Assembly: GCA_012959765.1 (NCBI GenBank)
Contig: DUCO01000046.1
Coordinates: 122,748 to 186,747 of the forward strand
Direction of reading: 5' to 3'
DNA: 64,000 bases
From: Dehalococcoidia bacterium
Lineage (GTDB): Bacteria; Chloroflexota; Dehalococcoidia; Lucifugimonadales; Lucifugimonadaceae
The translations under genes and the position numbers were made by a program. How positions within the stretch are numbered: position 1 is the stretch's first letter; every line of letters starts with the position of its first letter. The notes below the pieces were generated by a model. The model made no database searches. It was not told the origin of the DNA and saw nothing but the letters and a program-made list of their open reading frames with translations. Below, in pieces: positions 55,059-63,875 of the stretch.

Positions 55059-55128
55059 CCACTTACACATTTTGGTTTATTCGGGGCTGTTCCACTTGAA
55101 CGGCTTGTTCACAGGAGTAAGACAAGAG

Positions 55129-56169
55129 ATGTCTTTATTTCACTGGCGTACACACGCCACACTTTTACTTACAGTTCTATTTGCCGTACTTGGCACAGGT
55201 GCAGCGCTCGCACACGAAGGTCGCGACGTTGGCGACTACAACTTTGTTGTTGGATTTATCAACGAACCCGCGGTTGAAGGAACGCTGAACGGTGTTTCGA
55301 TTCGTGTCACTTCTCTTGTTGAAGAGGAAGAGGCTGGACACGATGATCACGGTGCCGGCAAGGAGATGGGCGGCGACATCGACATTGTTTCGCACGGTGG
55401 AGTGTTCGTTGGCGGGTTGGCCGCTGGAGCTCACTATGAATACACGTTCGATCAGGACTTCGAAAACCTGAGCATACCGTTCCATGCTCACCCAATCGAA
55501 ACGCAGGGCTCGATCATGGTTGGACACGAGGGCGCTTCGACGGACGGAGTAGTTATCGAGATACATGAAAATGGATTCGAGCCGGCGATGGTCATGATTC
55601 AGGCCGATACAACCGTAAGGTTCGAGAACCACATGTCCGAAGCCACGGTGGTGATGAGTGGCCCGCTTGGCGAAGTCGAGGTTCCGGCAGAAGAGTCCGA
55701 TCACGGTGAATCCAAGAGGGTTGCCGGCATCACCACATTGCAAGTTGAAGTTACACACGTTGCTTCTTCAGTCTCGAAGGTCATGGATCTCAAAGAGGCC
55801 TGGAATTCACCCGGCCAATATAAATCTGAGTTCATTCCAACGTCACCGGGTGCCTACAACTTCCGATTCTTCGGTGAGATCGAAGGCACTGCGATTGACG
55901 AGAGCTTCAAGTCGAGTAACACGACGTTCGACGAGGTAACAGCTGCGACGGAATTACAATTTCCTGTGCAACTAGCATCGCCACGTGAGACTGAAAACGC
56001 CGCCCGGGGAGCACTGGATGCAGCAAACGAGGCTGGATCTAAAGCCTCCGACGCATTGATTCTGGGAATGTGGGCAGTGGGTCTTGCTGTGATCATTGGA
56101 CTGGCAATTGTTGGATTGGTATTCCAGCGATCAGGAAAAAAGCGCATTACGCGGTTCTTAAGGAAATGA
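55129..56169 (+). CDS. Membrane-anchored cupredoxin-like protein of the copper locus
   Basis: About 346 residues. The signal peptide (LLLTVLFAVLGTGAALAHEG) is cut after ALA. A first beta domain follows (GDYNFVVGFINEPAVEGTLNG... HYEYTFDQDFENL) with an acidic His-containing insert. The second half is cupredoxin-like (VVIEIHENGFEPAMVMIQADTT; VRFENHM) and ends in a C-terminal membrane helix with a basic tail. The complete type I copper set (His, Cys, His, Met) is not evident; no Cys is seen. It probably binds Cu or acts as a structural partner. ATG 55129 is chosen over the earlier open frame because it starts the signal peptide. Confidence 0.7.
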   Translation: MSLFHWRTHATLLLTVLFAVLGTGAALAHEGRDVGDYNFVVGFINEPAVEGTLNGVSIRVTSLVEEEEAGHDDHGAGKEMGGDIDIVSHGGVFVGGLAAGAHYEYTFDQDFENLSIPFHAHPIETQGSIMVGHEGASTDGVVIEIHENGFEPAMVMIQADTTVRFENHMSEATVVMSGPLGEVEVPAEESDHGESKRVAGITTLQVEVTHVASSVSKVMDLKEAWNSPGQYKSEFIPTSPGAYNFRFFGEIEGTAIDESFKSSNTTFDEVTAATELQFPVQLASPRETENAARGALDAANEAGSKASDALILGMWAVGLAVIIGLAIVGLVFQRSGKKRITRFLRK

Positions 56170-56172
56170 GCA

Positions 56173-56358
56173 GTGAGTCCGATTCCAATTGAAATGAAAG
56201 ACCTACCCTTGCTGCATGGCTCGGGTGGTGCTTACGACGAGCTTTTGATATTCGGTGGTATCGGCGTTCTTCTTCTCGTGCTGGGCTTCCTATCGTGGCG
56301 AGCGAGCAAAGGCAAGGACGAGCGACGCAACAAGCGAAAAGCGAGGCGTAAACGTTGA
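56173..56358 (+). CDS. Small single-helix membrane protein of the copper locus
   Basis: 61 residues: a short N-terminus, one membrane helix (LLIFGGIGVLLLVLGFLSW) and a strongly basic cytoplasmic tail (KGKDERRNKRKARRKR). GTG 56173 lies 3 bp after the previous stop, and the TGA overlaps the next start as TTGA. Tight spacing shows co-translation with its neighbours; a small accessory of the copper system is inferred. Confidence 0.65.
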   Translation: MSPIPIEMKDLPLLHGSGGAYDELLIFGGIGVLLLVLGFLSWRASKGKDERRNKRKARRKR

Positions 56359-58694
56359 AGATGAACTCGTTTTCAGTCGTTTTACCGCGCAAAACGATTC
56401 TCGTGTTCGCCGCCATGGCGATATTCTGGGCGCTCGTCGCGTCACCAACGCAGTCGGTCAGGGCCCACGCGAATCAGATCAACTCGAACCCGGCTCCGAA
56501 GAGTGAACTCGAGACGTCGCCTGTTCGCGTAATCGTGTGGTTCAGCGAGCCGATCGAAGAATCGTTTAGCGTAGTGACCGTGCTGAACTCGGCTGCCGAG
56601 CGAGTTGATCTTGACGATTCTGCCCGCGATCCATCAGAACCATCGGTTATTTCGGTTGGCTTGCCGCCTCTCGAAAACGGCACCTACACCGTCGTCTGGA
56701 AGAACCTTTCTTCGGTCGATGGGCACAAGGTGATCGGGTCGTTTGTGTTTTCCGTCGGTGAGCCACTGTCGGCAGGTGCACAGCTTGAAGCGGTCGAACA
56801 GCCGCTGCTGCAATCGGTGGCTGATCCCTGGCTGCGCTGGCTCGTGTTTCTGGGCGCCGCAATCATCACCGGTGGACTCGTTTTTGAACTAATAATTGGA
56901 GTGCCGGTCGTTTATGGCGAATCGGCGAAAGAAAGCTGGCAGTCGGCTGGAGTGGTTACGTCGGCCGCGTGGTCACGATTTGCGCTTGTTGGACTCGCCG
57001 TGTTGATAATCGCCATGCTCGGCCAACTACTTCAACAGGTAAGCGTTGTGTCTGGAAATTCCGCTTTTGCCCCCGACATGAATGTACTGCGTTCTGTTGC
57101 GCTGGAAAGCGGTTGGGGGCGACTCTGGACGTACCGCTTGATTGCTGCGCTCGGCATTGGAGTGCTCTTCTTCGTTGCGAAGCGAATGAGTGCTCCGGTC
57201 GAGGGTTTCGAAGATGAGGATCAGGACAAAGGCACGCTGATCGGTGATTCGGCCATTGCTCAGGCCGCGGCCGTGTTCGGAATAGTATTTCTTGGGCTCA
57301 TCTCCGCCAGCAGCCACAACGCGGCTTCGGCGTCAGATATCAAGACCTTTGCGGTGACAACCGATGTCGCGCATCTCGTCGCAGCGATGATCTGGCTGGG
57401 AGGCATCGCTTACCTCGCAATTTCGGTACCGGTATTGATCCGGGAACTTGGAACTTCTGGTGCAGCAGAAATCCTTAACTCAGCGATCCCGAGATTCACT
57501 GTTCTCGGGTTGCTCAGCGCCGGAGTTCTAATCACAACCGGAATATTTTCAAGCTACATGCAGGTCACCATCCCTGCTGCCACAGCCACTCCCTACGGCT
57601 GGTTCCTGATTGGGAAACTCTCCCTGATAGTCGCACTGTTCGCGGTCGCCTGGTACAACGGGTTCAAGCTGGCGAAGCGGATTGGCTCTGGTGGTGAAAA
57701 TCGCTTTGGTCGCTCACTCTTAGCCGAGGTAGTAATCGCCGGACTCGTGTTAGTTGCGGTCGGCTGGCTCGCCAGTTTGGAGCCAGCTCGTCAATATGCT
57801 GGTCGCGCGGGGATCGGTGCCGAAGACAAGGTCGCGTATCAGGATCAAGCAGATGACACCGCGTTTGATATCAAGATTAGCCCTGCAGAGATCGGCGAGA
57901 ATGATGTGATAGTTCGTATCGCGAAACTGAACGGTGAAGCTATCGAAAATGCGGTCGACGTGCGAGTGCGTTTGAAGTTTGTCGACGATGATCTCGGCGA
58001 ACCGCTGGTATCGCTCAGAGACACTGGTGCCGGTATCTGGCGACTCGACGATGCTCAGCTGAATATTGCGGGCGAGTACCAAGCTGAGGTGCTCGTACAG
58101 CGACACGATGCATTCGATGCGCGCACCGCCTTCCGATTCGATGCTCGTTCGAATACAACCGCCGCCGATGCCATCAAGCCTGACGCCGATACAGCCGGCC
58201 TGCTGTTCGGTCTTCAACTGTTGATTATCGGGGGACTAGCAATCGCGATCGGTGTTCGAGGCAATATTGCCCGATCGCTGTTCGGTGCAGTCAGCCCTCA
58301 GCGAACTCTTTACGCACCGGGGATTGTGGTGGCCGTGTTGGGTCTGCTGCTGATCTTGAACACTCAGGTCTTGCGAATTGGTCTTGCCGAAGACACGCGT
58401 AACCCGTTTCCGCCGACCGCTGAATCTGTGACAACCGGGCAACCTCTATACGCCGCCATGTGCGCCACCTGCCACGGAGTCAGCGGACTCGGCGACGGGC
58501 CAGCCGGAGTCGGTCTACCGAAATCACCGGCCGACCTTTTCGTACACGTTCCACTCCACAGCGATACGATTCTGTTTGAGTTCATTCGCGACGGAATCGC
58601 ATCAGCGGGCATGCCCGGGCAAGCGGACAACCTGAGTGAGAATGAGATGTGGCATCTGGTGAACTACCTGCGTGCGGAGTTCGACGGTCGCTAG
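56355..58694 (+). CDS. CopC-CopD-cytochrome c fusion protein
   Basis: 779 residues. A signal peptide is followed by a CopC domain beginning at AHANQINSNPAP (His-1 type Cu site) with SSVDGHKVIGSFVF. A CopD-like block of about eight membrane helices follows (about 165-495, conserved SSHNAASA and DVAHLVAAMIWLGG). Next come a beta-rich periplasmic domain (about 510-610), further helices, and a C-terminal class I cytochrome c with MCATCHGVSGLGDGP (heme CxxCH near 704) and distal Met in ASAGMPGQ. It probably imports or oxidises copper for a respiratory oxidase. The start is TTG 56355, overlapping the previous stop, or ATG 56361. Confidence 0.9.
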   Translation: MKMNSFSVVLPRKTILVFAAMAIFWALVASPTQSVRAHANQINSNPAPKSELETSPVRVIVWFSEPIEESFSVVTVLNSAAERVDLDDSARDPSEPSVISVGLPPLENGTYTVVWKNLSSVDGHKVIGSFVFSVGEPLSAGAQLEAVEQPLLQSVADPWLRWLVFLGAAIITGGLVFELIIGVPVVYGESAKESWQSAGVVTSAAWSRFALVGLAVLIIAMLGQLLQQVSVVSGNSAFAPDMNVLRSVALESGWGRLWTYRLIAALGIGVLFFVAKRMSAPVEGFEDEDQDKGTLIGDSAIAQAAAVFGIVFLGLISASSHNAASASDIKTFAVTTDVAHLVAAMIWLGGIAYLAISVPVLIRELGTSGAAEILNSAIPRFTVLGLLSAGVLITTGIFSSYMQVTIPAATATPYGWFLIGKLSLIVALFAVAWYNGFKLAKRIGSGGENRFGRSLLAEVVIAGLVLVAVGWLASLEPARQYAGRAGIGAEDKVAYQDQADDTAFDIKISPAEIGENDVIVRIAKLNGEAIENAVDVRVRLKFVDDDLGEPLVSLRDTGAGIWRLDDAQLNIAGEYQAEVLVQRHDAFDARTAFRFDARSNTTAADAIKPDADTAGLLFGLQLLIIGGLAIAIGVRGNIARSLFGAVSPQRTLYAPGIVVAVLGLLLILNTQVLRIGLAEDTRNPFPPTAESVTTGQPLYAAMCATCHGVSGLGDGPAGVGLPKSPADLFVHVPLHSDTILFEFIRDGIASAGMPGQADNLSENEMWHLVNYLRAEFDGR

Positions 58695-58710
58695 CGGTCG
58701 CGGTCGCCGT

Positions 58711-58998
58711 TTATTTTCCACCCGATTTACTGCCCGAATCCTTTGTACCGGAATCGTGAGTGCCAGAGTCACTGTCGCTTCTGCCGGTACTGTCCCTTGA
58801 ATCTTCGTCTTTGGCGTCAGCATGGCCGGCGTCGCGGTAGGCGGCGCGGGCGTTGAAGTTGGAGCGGGAGTTACGGTGGCTGATGGGTTTAAGCCGATAG
58901 TTGGCAACGGCACAGTTGTACTCCATCTTCGAACAGCAGTTGTGTCCGGATCCCCTCGCATGACCGCCCCTACACTTTGAAGGCTTCGAGCAGGACAC
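58711..58998 (-). CDS. Doubtful low-complexity ORF after the CoA-transferase
   Basis: GTG 58998 overlaps the CaiB stop (TAGTG) and opens a 95-residue frame. Its first part has scattered Cys (CSKPSKC, NCC, NC) and its end is a Ser/Asp/Gly-rich tail. A second minus-strand frame in the same interval has a Thr/Pro/Ala run (VTPAPTSTPAPPTATPA) typical of secreted linkers, so an indel joining the two is possible. Neither frame has a recognised domain. This covers the 300-bp gap between the copper locus and CaiB. Confidence 0.25.
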   Translation of the reverse strand: MSCSKPSKCRGGHARGSGHNCCSKMEYNCAVANYRLKPISHRNSRSNFNARAAYRDAGHADAKDEDSRDSTGRSDSDSGTHDSGTKDSGSKSGGK

Positions 58999-60227
58999 TA
59001 AATGTCGTTTATGACAGCAGCGCCCGATTCGCCCAGAGCATCAATTTCGTCGGCAGTGTAGCCTGCCCTGAGCAGCACTTCACGTGTGTGTTGGGCTAGC
59101 AATGGTGCAGGTTTGGTAATTCTTCCGGGCGTTCCGTATAACTTGGCGGCGAGCCCGATGTTTTTGGTCGTGCCTGCCGTGGGGTGTTCCAGCACAGCCT
59201 CCATGCCTCGATCTTGCACCTGCGGATCGGTCCAAATCTGCTCCATGTTCAAAATAGGACCAGCTGGCACACCAGCCTCTTCCAGAATCACCAGCCATTC
59301 ATCAGTGGTCTTCTGAGTGGTCGTGAGTTCGAGTTCTTCTTCGAGCTTCGCACGATTCACCAAACGACCCGCGTTGTCCGAATATTCTTCGCGAGCGATC
59401 AGTTCTGAACAACCGAAAGCCATGGCGAGTCGTTCCCAGTTCGGTTGATTCGGCGCTCCGACAACAATGTAGCCATCGCTGGTCTTGAGACCCTGATAAG
59501 GAGCTGAGTTGCGGTGCGAGGACCCAAGTGGTCCTGCAACTTCACCGGTTGCAAAGTACCCCGCCGATTCCCACACGGTGTAGGCGAGTGCCGCTTCTAG
59601 CAGCGAGATTTCAAGATACTGGCCTTCACCGGTTTTGAGCTTGTGTATGTAGGCGGCAAGAATTCCGTACACAGAGAACATTCCAGCGTTCATGTCGGCA
59701 ACCGGAACACCAGCTTTCACAGGTGGCGTATCCGGCACCCCCGTAAAGCTCATTATCCCGCTCATCGCCTGTGCAATCAAATCGTATCCGCCCCGCTTGG
59801 CATAGGGACCAGTTCGACCGAATCCAGAGATTGAGCAGTAGATGATTCCGGGGTTGATTGCTTTTAGATCTTCGTAGCCAAGACCCAGCCGTTCCATCAC
59901 GCCTGTACGGTAGTTTTCGATGATGATGTCGGCATCTTCGACTAGCTTCTTCATCGCGTCGACGCCAGCCGGCTCTTTGAAGTTGAGCACTACGCTGCGC
60001 TTATTGCGGTTCATGGCGAGAAACGCAGCCGACTCGCTATCGATAAACGGAGGACCCATCCGCCGAGTGTCATCTCCCCCGTTCGGCTTCTCGATCTTGA
60101 TCACATCGGCGCCCATGTCGGCCAAAAGCATGCTGCAAAACGGTCCCGCCAGTATTTGCGAACAGTCGAGAACCCGCACGCCTTCAAGCGCTTCGGGCAT
60201 GCCATGAGGATTGGGAAGGGAGTGCAT
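58998..60227 (-). CDS. CaiB/BaiF family CoA-transferase (type III)
   Basis: About 409 residues. Type III CoA-transferases move CoA between carboxylic acids through an Asp-linked intermediate. The catalytic Asp is in GVPVADMNAGMFSVYG. Other family marks are LEGVRVLDCSQILAGPFCSM, DMGADVIKIEKPNGGDD, MNRNKRSVVLNFK, SISGFGRTGPYAKRGGYDLIAQAMSG and the late GVPAGPILNMEQI. ATG 60227 (or ATG 60200) is the start. The open frame up to 60530 is not family-like. Substrates (formate, carnitine, bile acid, methylaspartate-pathway acids or others) cannot be told. Confidence 0.9.
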   Translation of the reverse strand: MHSLPNPHGMPEALEGVRVLDCSQILAGPFCSMLLADMGADVIKIEKPNGGDDTRRMGPPFIDSESAAFLAMNRNKRSVVLNFKEPAGVDAMKKLVEDADIIIENYRTGVMERLGLGYEDLKAINPGIIYCSISGFGRTGPYAKRGGYDLIAQAMSGIMSFTGVPDTPPVKAGVPVADMNAGMFSVYGILAAYIHKLKTGEGQYLEISLLEAALAYTVWESAGYFATGEVAGPLGSSHRNSAPYQGLKTSDGYIVVGAPNQPNWERLAMAFGCSELIAREEYSDNAGRLVNRAKLEEELELTTTQKTTDEWLVILEEAGVPAGPILNMEQIWTDPQVQDRGMEAVLEHPTAGTTKNIGLAAKLYGTPGRITKPAPLLAQHTREVLLRAGYTADEIDALGESGAAVINDI

Positions 60228-60542
60228 AGTTCGGGAGGGAGTGCTGGTGTGCAGGCCAGAATGGCAGTAATTCTTGGCCAGTAATTTTGTTGACGGTACG
60301 TGTAGTCTCAGTAGGTCATCGAGAATTCTATTCCCAAAACCCCCAGATCGGTAAATCCCAACTTGGTGACGATGTAGTAGATACACGCTATATGTCGTTG
60401 AGCAGACTGCGGGAGGAGGTGTATCACGGAATCGCTTCTTTGACCACAACGGATGATGAGTTGGGATCATCTGCTCATAGACACTGGAATCGCAACCTTC
60501 ACGTAAGATGCCGGGCACTACTTGGCGCACAGGAGAAACTGC

Positions 60543-61307
60543 ATGTTCAACTTGGAAGGCAAAGTCGCATTCGTAACGGGCGGCAACGGTGGCATCGGGC
60601 TGGGCATGGCGAAGGGATTTTTGGAACAGGGCGCTTCGGTGGTGCTTGCAGCTCGAACCCAGTCAAAGCTTGAATCGGCGGTCGCCGAGATCACGGCTGC
60701 GGGAGCCGGTGACCGGGTTCTTGCCGTTCAGTGCGATGTCACCGACCGACCGTCGATCCAGGCAGCGCTCGATGCTACTGTCGGGAAGTTCGGGGGTGTC
60801 GACATTGTGGTCAACAACGCAGGCACCAACAAGCGGGCAGACGAGCCGCATCTTTTGTCGGAAGAAGACTGGCAAGACGTCATCGACACCAATCTCACTA
60901 GCATGCACAGCATCACTTCGCTAGCGTTCCCGCTCATGACAAGTCGTGGCGGCGGCAAGATCATCAATATCGGATCGATGATGTCGATCTTCGGCTCGCC
61001 ATACGCTCCCGCCTACGCTGCGAGTAAGGGCGGAGTCGTTCAGTACACAAAGAGCTGCGCAATCGCCTATGCCAAATACAACGTGCAGGTGAACGCCATT
61101 CTGCCGGGCTGGATCGTTACGGAAATGACCGACGAGTTCGGCCGATTGTTTCCGGATCGTTACGCCGCTATCGAAGGTCGAACTCCCGCAGGACGCTGGG
61201 GACAACCCAACGATCTGGCAGGTACTGCGATCTTCCTCGCATCCGACGCCTCACAGTTTGTATCAGGCGTCTCAATCCCGATCGACGGTGGCTACTCGGT
61301 GCAGTAA
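60543..61307 (+). CDS. Short-chain dehydrogenase/reductase (gluconate 5-dehydrogenase-like)
   Basis: A 254-residue classical SDR. It has TGGNGGIGLGMA for the cofactor, NNAGTNKR, catalytic Ser in INIGSMMSIFG, and YAASKGG (YxxxK). The C-terminal SQFVSGVSIPIDGGYSV is typical. Arg in AARTQSKLE after strand 2 suggests NADP. ATG 60543 follows GGAG by 8 nt, which decides it over the upstream open frame. The pattern NNAGTNKRxxxxxLSEEDWQ is common in gluconate 5-dehydrogenase-like members, but the substrate is not proven. It is divergent from the CaiB gene. Confidence 0.88.
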   Translation: MFNLEGKVAFVTGGNGGIGLGMAKGFLEQGASVVLAARTQSKLESAVAEITAAGAGDRVLAVQCDVTDRPSIQAALDATVGKFGGVDIVVNNAGTNKRADEPHLLSEEDWQDVIDTNLTSMHSITSLAFPLMTSRGGGKIINIGSMMSIFGSPYAPAYAASKGGVVQYTKSCAIAYAKYNVQVNAILPGWIVTEMTDEFGRLFPDRYAAIEGRTPAGRWGQPNDLAGTAIFLASDASQFVSGVSIPIDGGYSVQ

Positions 61308-61433
61308 ATAGTGCCCTGTTGAGATCCCAAGATTAACGTGTCCCGAGCGGAGTCCGACGTAGCTGAGGGATCTGGTGCGGGGTCGCGGGTGTCTGGCTTT
61401 GCGGTGGTCGACCCAGTCGAATGGGTACGTAGC

Positions 61434-61982
61434 CTACTCGTCCGAAACCTTAAACACATTCTCGCGGTACCACTTCAGCTCCTCGACACTCTCTTTAATG
61501 TCGGCCATAGCTAAATGGGTGCCCTTCTTGTCAGGCGGGCGTGTGCCCTTCGGGTACCACCGCTCGACAACCTCTTTGAACGAAGAAACATCGACCATTC
61601 GATAGTGTAGGTAATCCTCAAGAGTCGGCATTTCTTTGTGCAAGAAACGCCGGTCAACCCAGATCGAGTTTCCGCACAATGGCGCCTTGCCCTTCACGGT
61701 CCACTTCTTCAGGAACTCAAGCGTCTGTTTTTCAGCTTCAGCAACATCGATCTTTGAAGCCTCGATTCGGTCGAGAAGCCCCGATTTCTTGTGTTGCCTT
61801 GCAGGCCACTCTTCCATCCTCGCCATCTCTTCAGGCGTGCGGTGAATGGCAAGCTCTGGACCCTCGGCGAGGATGTTCAGATTGGCATCGGTAACAAGCG
61901 AAGCAATCTCGACAATCACCTGCTCATCGCCCAGCCCCGTCATCTCAAGATCGACCCAGAATAAGTTAGTGTTTTTAGCCAT
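61434..61982 (-). CDS. orn: Oligoribonuclease
   Basis: A 182-residue DEDDh 3'-5' exonuclease that degrades two- to five-nucleotide RNAs, including pGpG from c-di-GMP turnover. Exo I is FWVDLEMTGLGD (D, E). Exo II is GNSIWVDRRFL (D). Exo III has the general-base His and final Asp in THLAMADIKES. The family signature YRMVDVSSFKEV is present. Length is typical. It is a single gene. Orn is usual in Actinobacteria and Proteobacteria and is found in part of the Chloroflexota. Confidence 0.93.
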   Translation of the reverse strand: MAKNTNLFWVDLEMTGLGDEQVIVEIASLVTDANLNILAEGPELAIHRTPEEMARMEEWPARQHKKSGLLDRIEASKIDVAEAEKQTLEFLKKWTVKGKAPLCGNSIWVDRRFLHKEMPTLEDYLHYRMVDVSSFKEVVERWYPKGTRPPDKKGTHLAMADIKESVEELKWYRENVFKVSDE

Positions 61983-62173
61983 CGCAAGAGTTTATGGCAG
62001 GAACTGGGCACGTGGGTGCGAAACATGCCAACTGGAGGCCGCCATGCTGAACTTGATTCAGTACCTCGCTTGGCGATGGAAGCACGTTCCGATCGCACGA
62101 TGTTCTTTCGTTGGTTCGAAGCCATACGCGACGTTGACCATCGCGCTCCCGCCACATATCCTCATCACAACGA

Positions 62174-62248
62174 GCGGGAGTAGCTCAGTGGTAGAGCATT
62201 TGCTTCCCAAGCAAAGGGTCGCGAGTTCGATCCTCGTCTCCCGCTCCA
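62174..62248 (+). tRNA. tRNA-Gly (anticodon CCC)
   Basis: A full cloverleaf: acceptor GCGGGAG / CTCCCGC, D-arm GCTC-AGTGGTA-GAGC, anticodon arm TTTGC-TTCCCAA-GCAAA with anticodon CCC, T-arm GCGAG-TTCGATC-CTCGT (one G-U). The discriminator is T62245 and CCA is encoded. A strong terminator follows at 62267. Confidence 0.95.
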
Positions 62249-62266
62249 ACTGAACTTGAACTGAGG

Positions 62267-62293
62267 AGTCCTTGCAGAAATGCAGGGACTTTT
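62267..62293 (+). terminator. Intrinsic terminator after tRNA-Gly
   Basis: AGTCCTTGCA - GAAA - TGCAGGGACT forms a 10-bp stem with one G-U pair and a GAAA tetraloop, followed by TTTTC. It lies 18 bp after the encoded CCA. Confidence 0.9.
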
Positions 62294-62368
62294 CACTTAA
62301 TTGTTGTAAATCCAAAGCTGCTTGGGTTGCGAGTGCTCCTACGTCAGATGTTAAGAATCCAGGTTCGG

Positions 62369-63265
62369 TCAGCCGTTTAGCGGCTCCAGTGCGTCAGTTC
62401 TGCCTTTACTTATCTCTGGATCGGGCTGGTAGACGTAATCGATATTTGGTGCCAGATGTTCAAGATAAAGGATCTCGTTGATATCGCCAAACTGTACGGC
62501 AATGACGTAACCAGCTTCCTTTGGAAGACTGAAATACACCAAACCATCTCTGTTTGTATTCGACTTATGCAACCCTGTTAGCACAGACGTAGCGGCCAAA
62601 GATATTTCAGCGCCTCGTACGGGTTTTCCCTCAAGATCAACGACTTTCAAACTGCCGGTGTGTTTTGCGGCCTCATATTTGCTATCCAACTGCATCGTAC
62701 CGATAGCATCAGTCGGGACAACTCTGTCAGCCATGAGATTCAGTACATCTTGTTCGAACCCGCCCGCCTTCTGAGGGGTCTGCCATCCGGGCCCGTATTT
62801 GAGTCTGAAGTACTCTTCAGGAGGGTTCGGTACCATGAATTTTGTGTCGAGGAAATTGATCTCTTTCAGATTCTCATGCAGACTCACTGGGATTTTCACG
62901 ACCGGCCATTGGTAAATACTGCCATCGATGATTCGGTAGCAAGTCCAGTCGAGTTGTGTGTCATATTTTTGCATGTCTACACTCAGGTTCAGTTCAGTTA
63001 CTTTTACCTTGACAGTGAATCCTTGATTTTTAAATTCGTCAGCAGCATTATGAACCAGTTCTTCGCTCAAGCCGTGCATGCCGATGATCGACCCGATATC
63101 GAGATCGTCGTCCCATGGAATGAACGCTTTATCTCGTACGGCACCTAAACATGTGCCATGTCGTAAGAAGAAGGTTAAGCCGAGTTGATCAAGAATCTGC
63201 TTCGCTTCCTTAAGAAGTGTTTCGGCATTAGTCATGTTCATCGGTTCAAAGACTGTTGAATTCAT
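62369..63265 (-). CDS. LicD-family nucleotidyltransferase-fold protein with C-terminal beta-sandwich
   Basis: 298 residues. The N-terminal part is LicD/fukutin-like: LTFFLRHGTCLGAVRDKAF then IPWDDDLDIGS (about 30-57), the metal-binding DDD motif of this nucleotidyltransferase-fold family, with KYGPGWQTP at the expected later place. LicD proteins add phosphocholine or similar groups to surface glycans. From about 210 a carboxypeptidase-regulatory-like or CNA-B-like sandwich follows (TGSLKVVDLEGKPVRGAEISL; NRDGLVYFSLPK). No export signal is seen. The fusion is unusual; it may bind a carbohydrate or position the acceptor. Confidence 0.78.
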   Translation of the reverse strand: MNSTVFEPMNMTNAETLLKEAKQILDQLGLTFFLRHGTCLGAVRDKAFIPWDDDLDIGSIIGMHGLSEELVHNAADEFKNQGFTVKVKVTELNLSVDMQKYDTQLDWTCYRIIDGSIYQWPVVKIPVSLHENLKEINFLDTKFMVPNPPEEYFRLKYGPGWQTPQKAGGFEQDVLNLMADRVVPTDAIGTMQLDSKYEAAKHTGSLKVVDLEGKPVRGAEISLAATSVLTGLHKSNTNRDGLVYFSLPKEAGYVIAVQFGDINEILYLEHLAPNIDYVYQPDPEISKGRTDALEPLNG

Positions 63266-63454
63266 AATTTTGGATCGACTCCTGAGCGGTTGGCTCGCCC
63301 TGATGAAACGCGGTGCGAGACTGTTTTGTAGTTTGTAGCGCTGCCCATTTGGAGATCGGTGTTTGAAAACTGGATGAGTTATGTGGGTTAATAAACATCA
63401 CTCATAGATTGGGCATTGTGCAAAGACGAATGATCCAATAGCAAGTAGACAATT

Positions 63455-63583
63455 ATGGACGGGTTGGCATGGATGGGGTTTATATTTGGAATACTCGGCT
63501 TGGTGGCGTTTGGTCGAGTGCACCAATTAGAAAAAACGCTCAAAGAAAAGGGAATTTTGGATACGGGCAAGAAAGACGAGTAA
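63455..63583 (+). CDS. 42-residue single-helix membrane protein
   Basis: MDGLAWMGFIFGILGLVAFG then a polar helix (RVHQLEKTLKEKGILDTGKK). One N-terminal membrane helix followed by a heptad-like cytoplasmic tail is a common plan of short bacterial membrane proteins. It starts at ATG 63455 and ends at TAA 63581..63583. The Shine-Dalgarno is weak. Function is unknown. Confidence 0.6.
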   Translation: MDGLAWMGFIFGILGLVAFGRVHQLEKTLKEKGILDTGKKDE

Positions 63584-63671
63584 CGGCTTTAAAACACTCC
63601 GTAACTGTAGAGTAGTTTTAAACGGTGAACATGCTGATATTCACGATTCAAAACAAAACGATGACGGTCAA

Positions 63672-63875
63672 TTATTTTTCAGTTGCCTTGTTGTACGCAA
63701 CACCAAAAGTGATGGTGATAGCGACTCCAACGAGTATCCCTGAAATGAGAGTGCTAGAAGATCCGCCCACGGTTGTTCCAACACCGATCCCAAGCGCAAG
63801 TCCAGCCAATTGATGTTTTCGTCGCCACCATGGTGTCTGGTTTTCATCAGGCTGTATTTCTTGACTATCTGACAT
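63672..63875 (-). CDS. 67-residue membrane protein
   Basis: A polar N-terminus (SDSQEIQPDENQTPWWRRKHQ) is followed by one long or two short glycine-rich hydrophobic helices (LAGLALGIGVGTTVGGSSST; LISGILVGVAITITFGVAY) and a short basic end. The positive cluster before the helix suggests an N-in topology. No family is recognised. The start is ATG 63875. Confidence 0.55.
   Translation of the reverse strand: MSDSQEIQPDENQTPWWRRKHQLAGLALGIGVGTTVGGSSSTLISGILVGVAITITFGVAYNKATEK

Noticed and set aside
60228..60530. 101-codon extension of the CaiB CoA-transferase
   Set aside because: It has no similarity to the family N-terminus and overlaps the divergent promoter region of the SDR gene.
62058..62315. 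ORFs overlapping the tRNA-Gly gene
   Set aside because: They are chance frames across a clear tRNA cloverleaf and its terminator.
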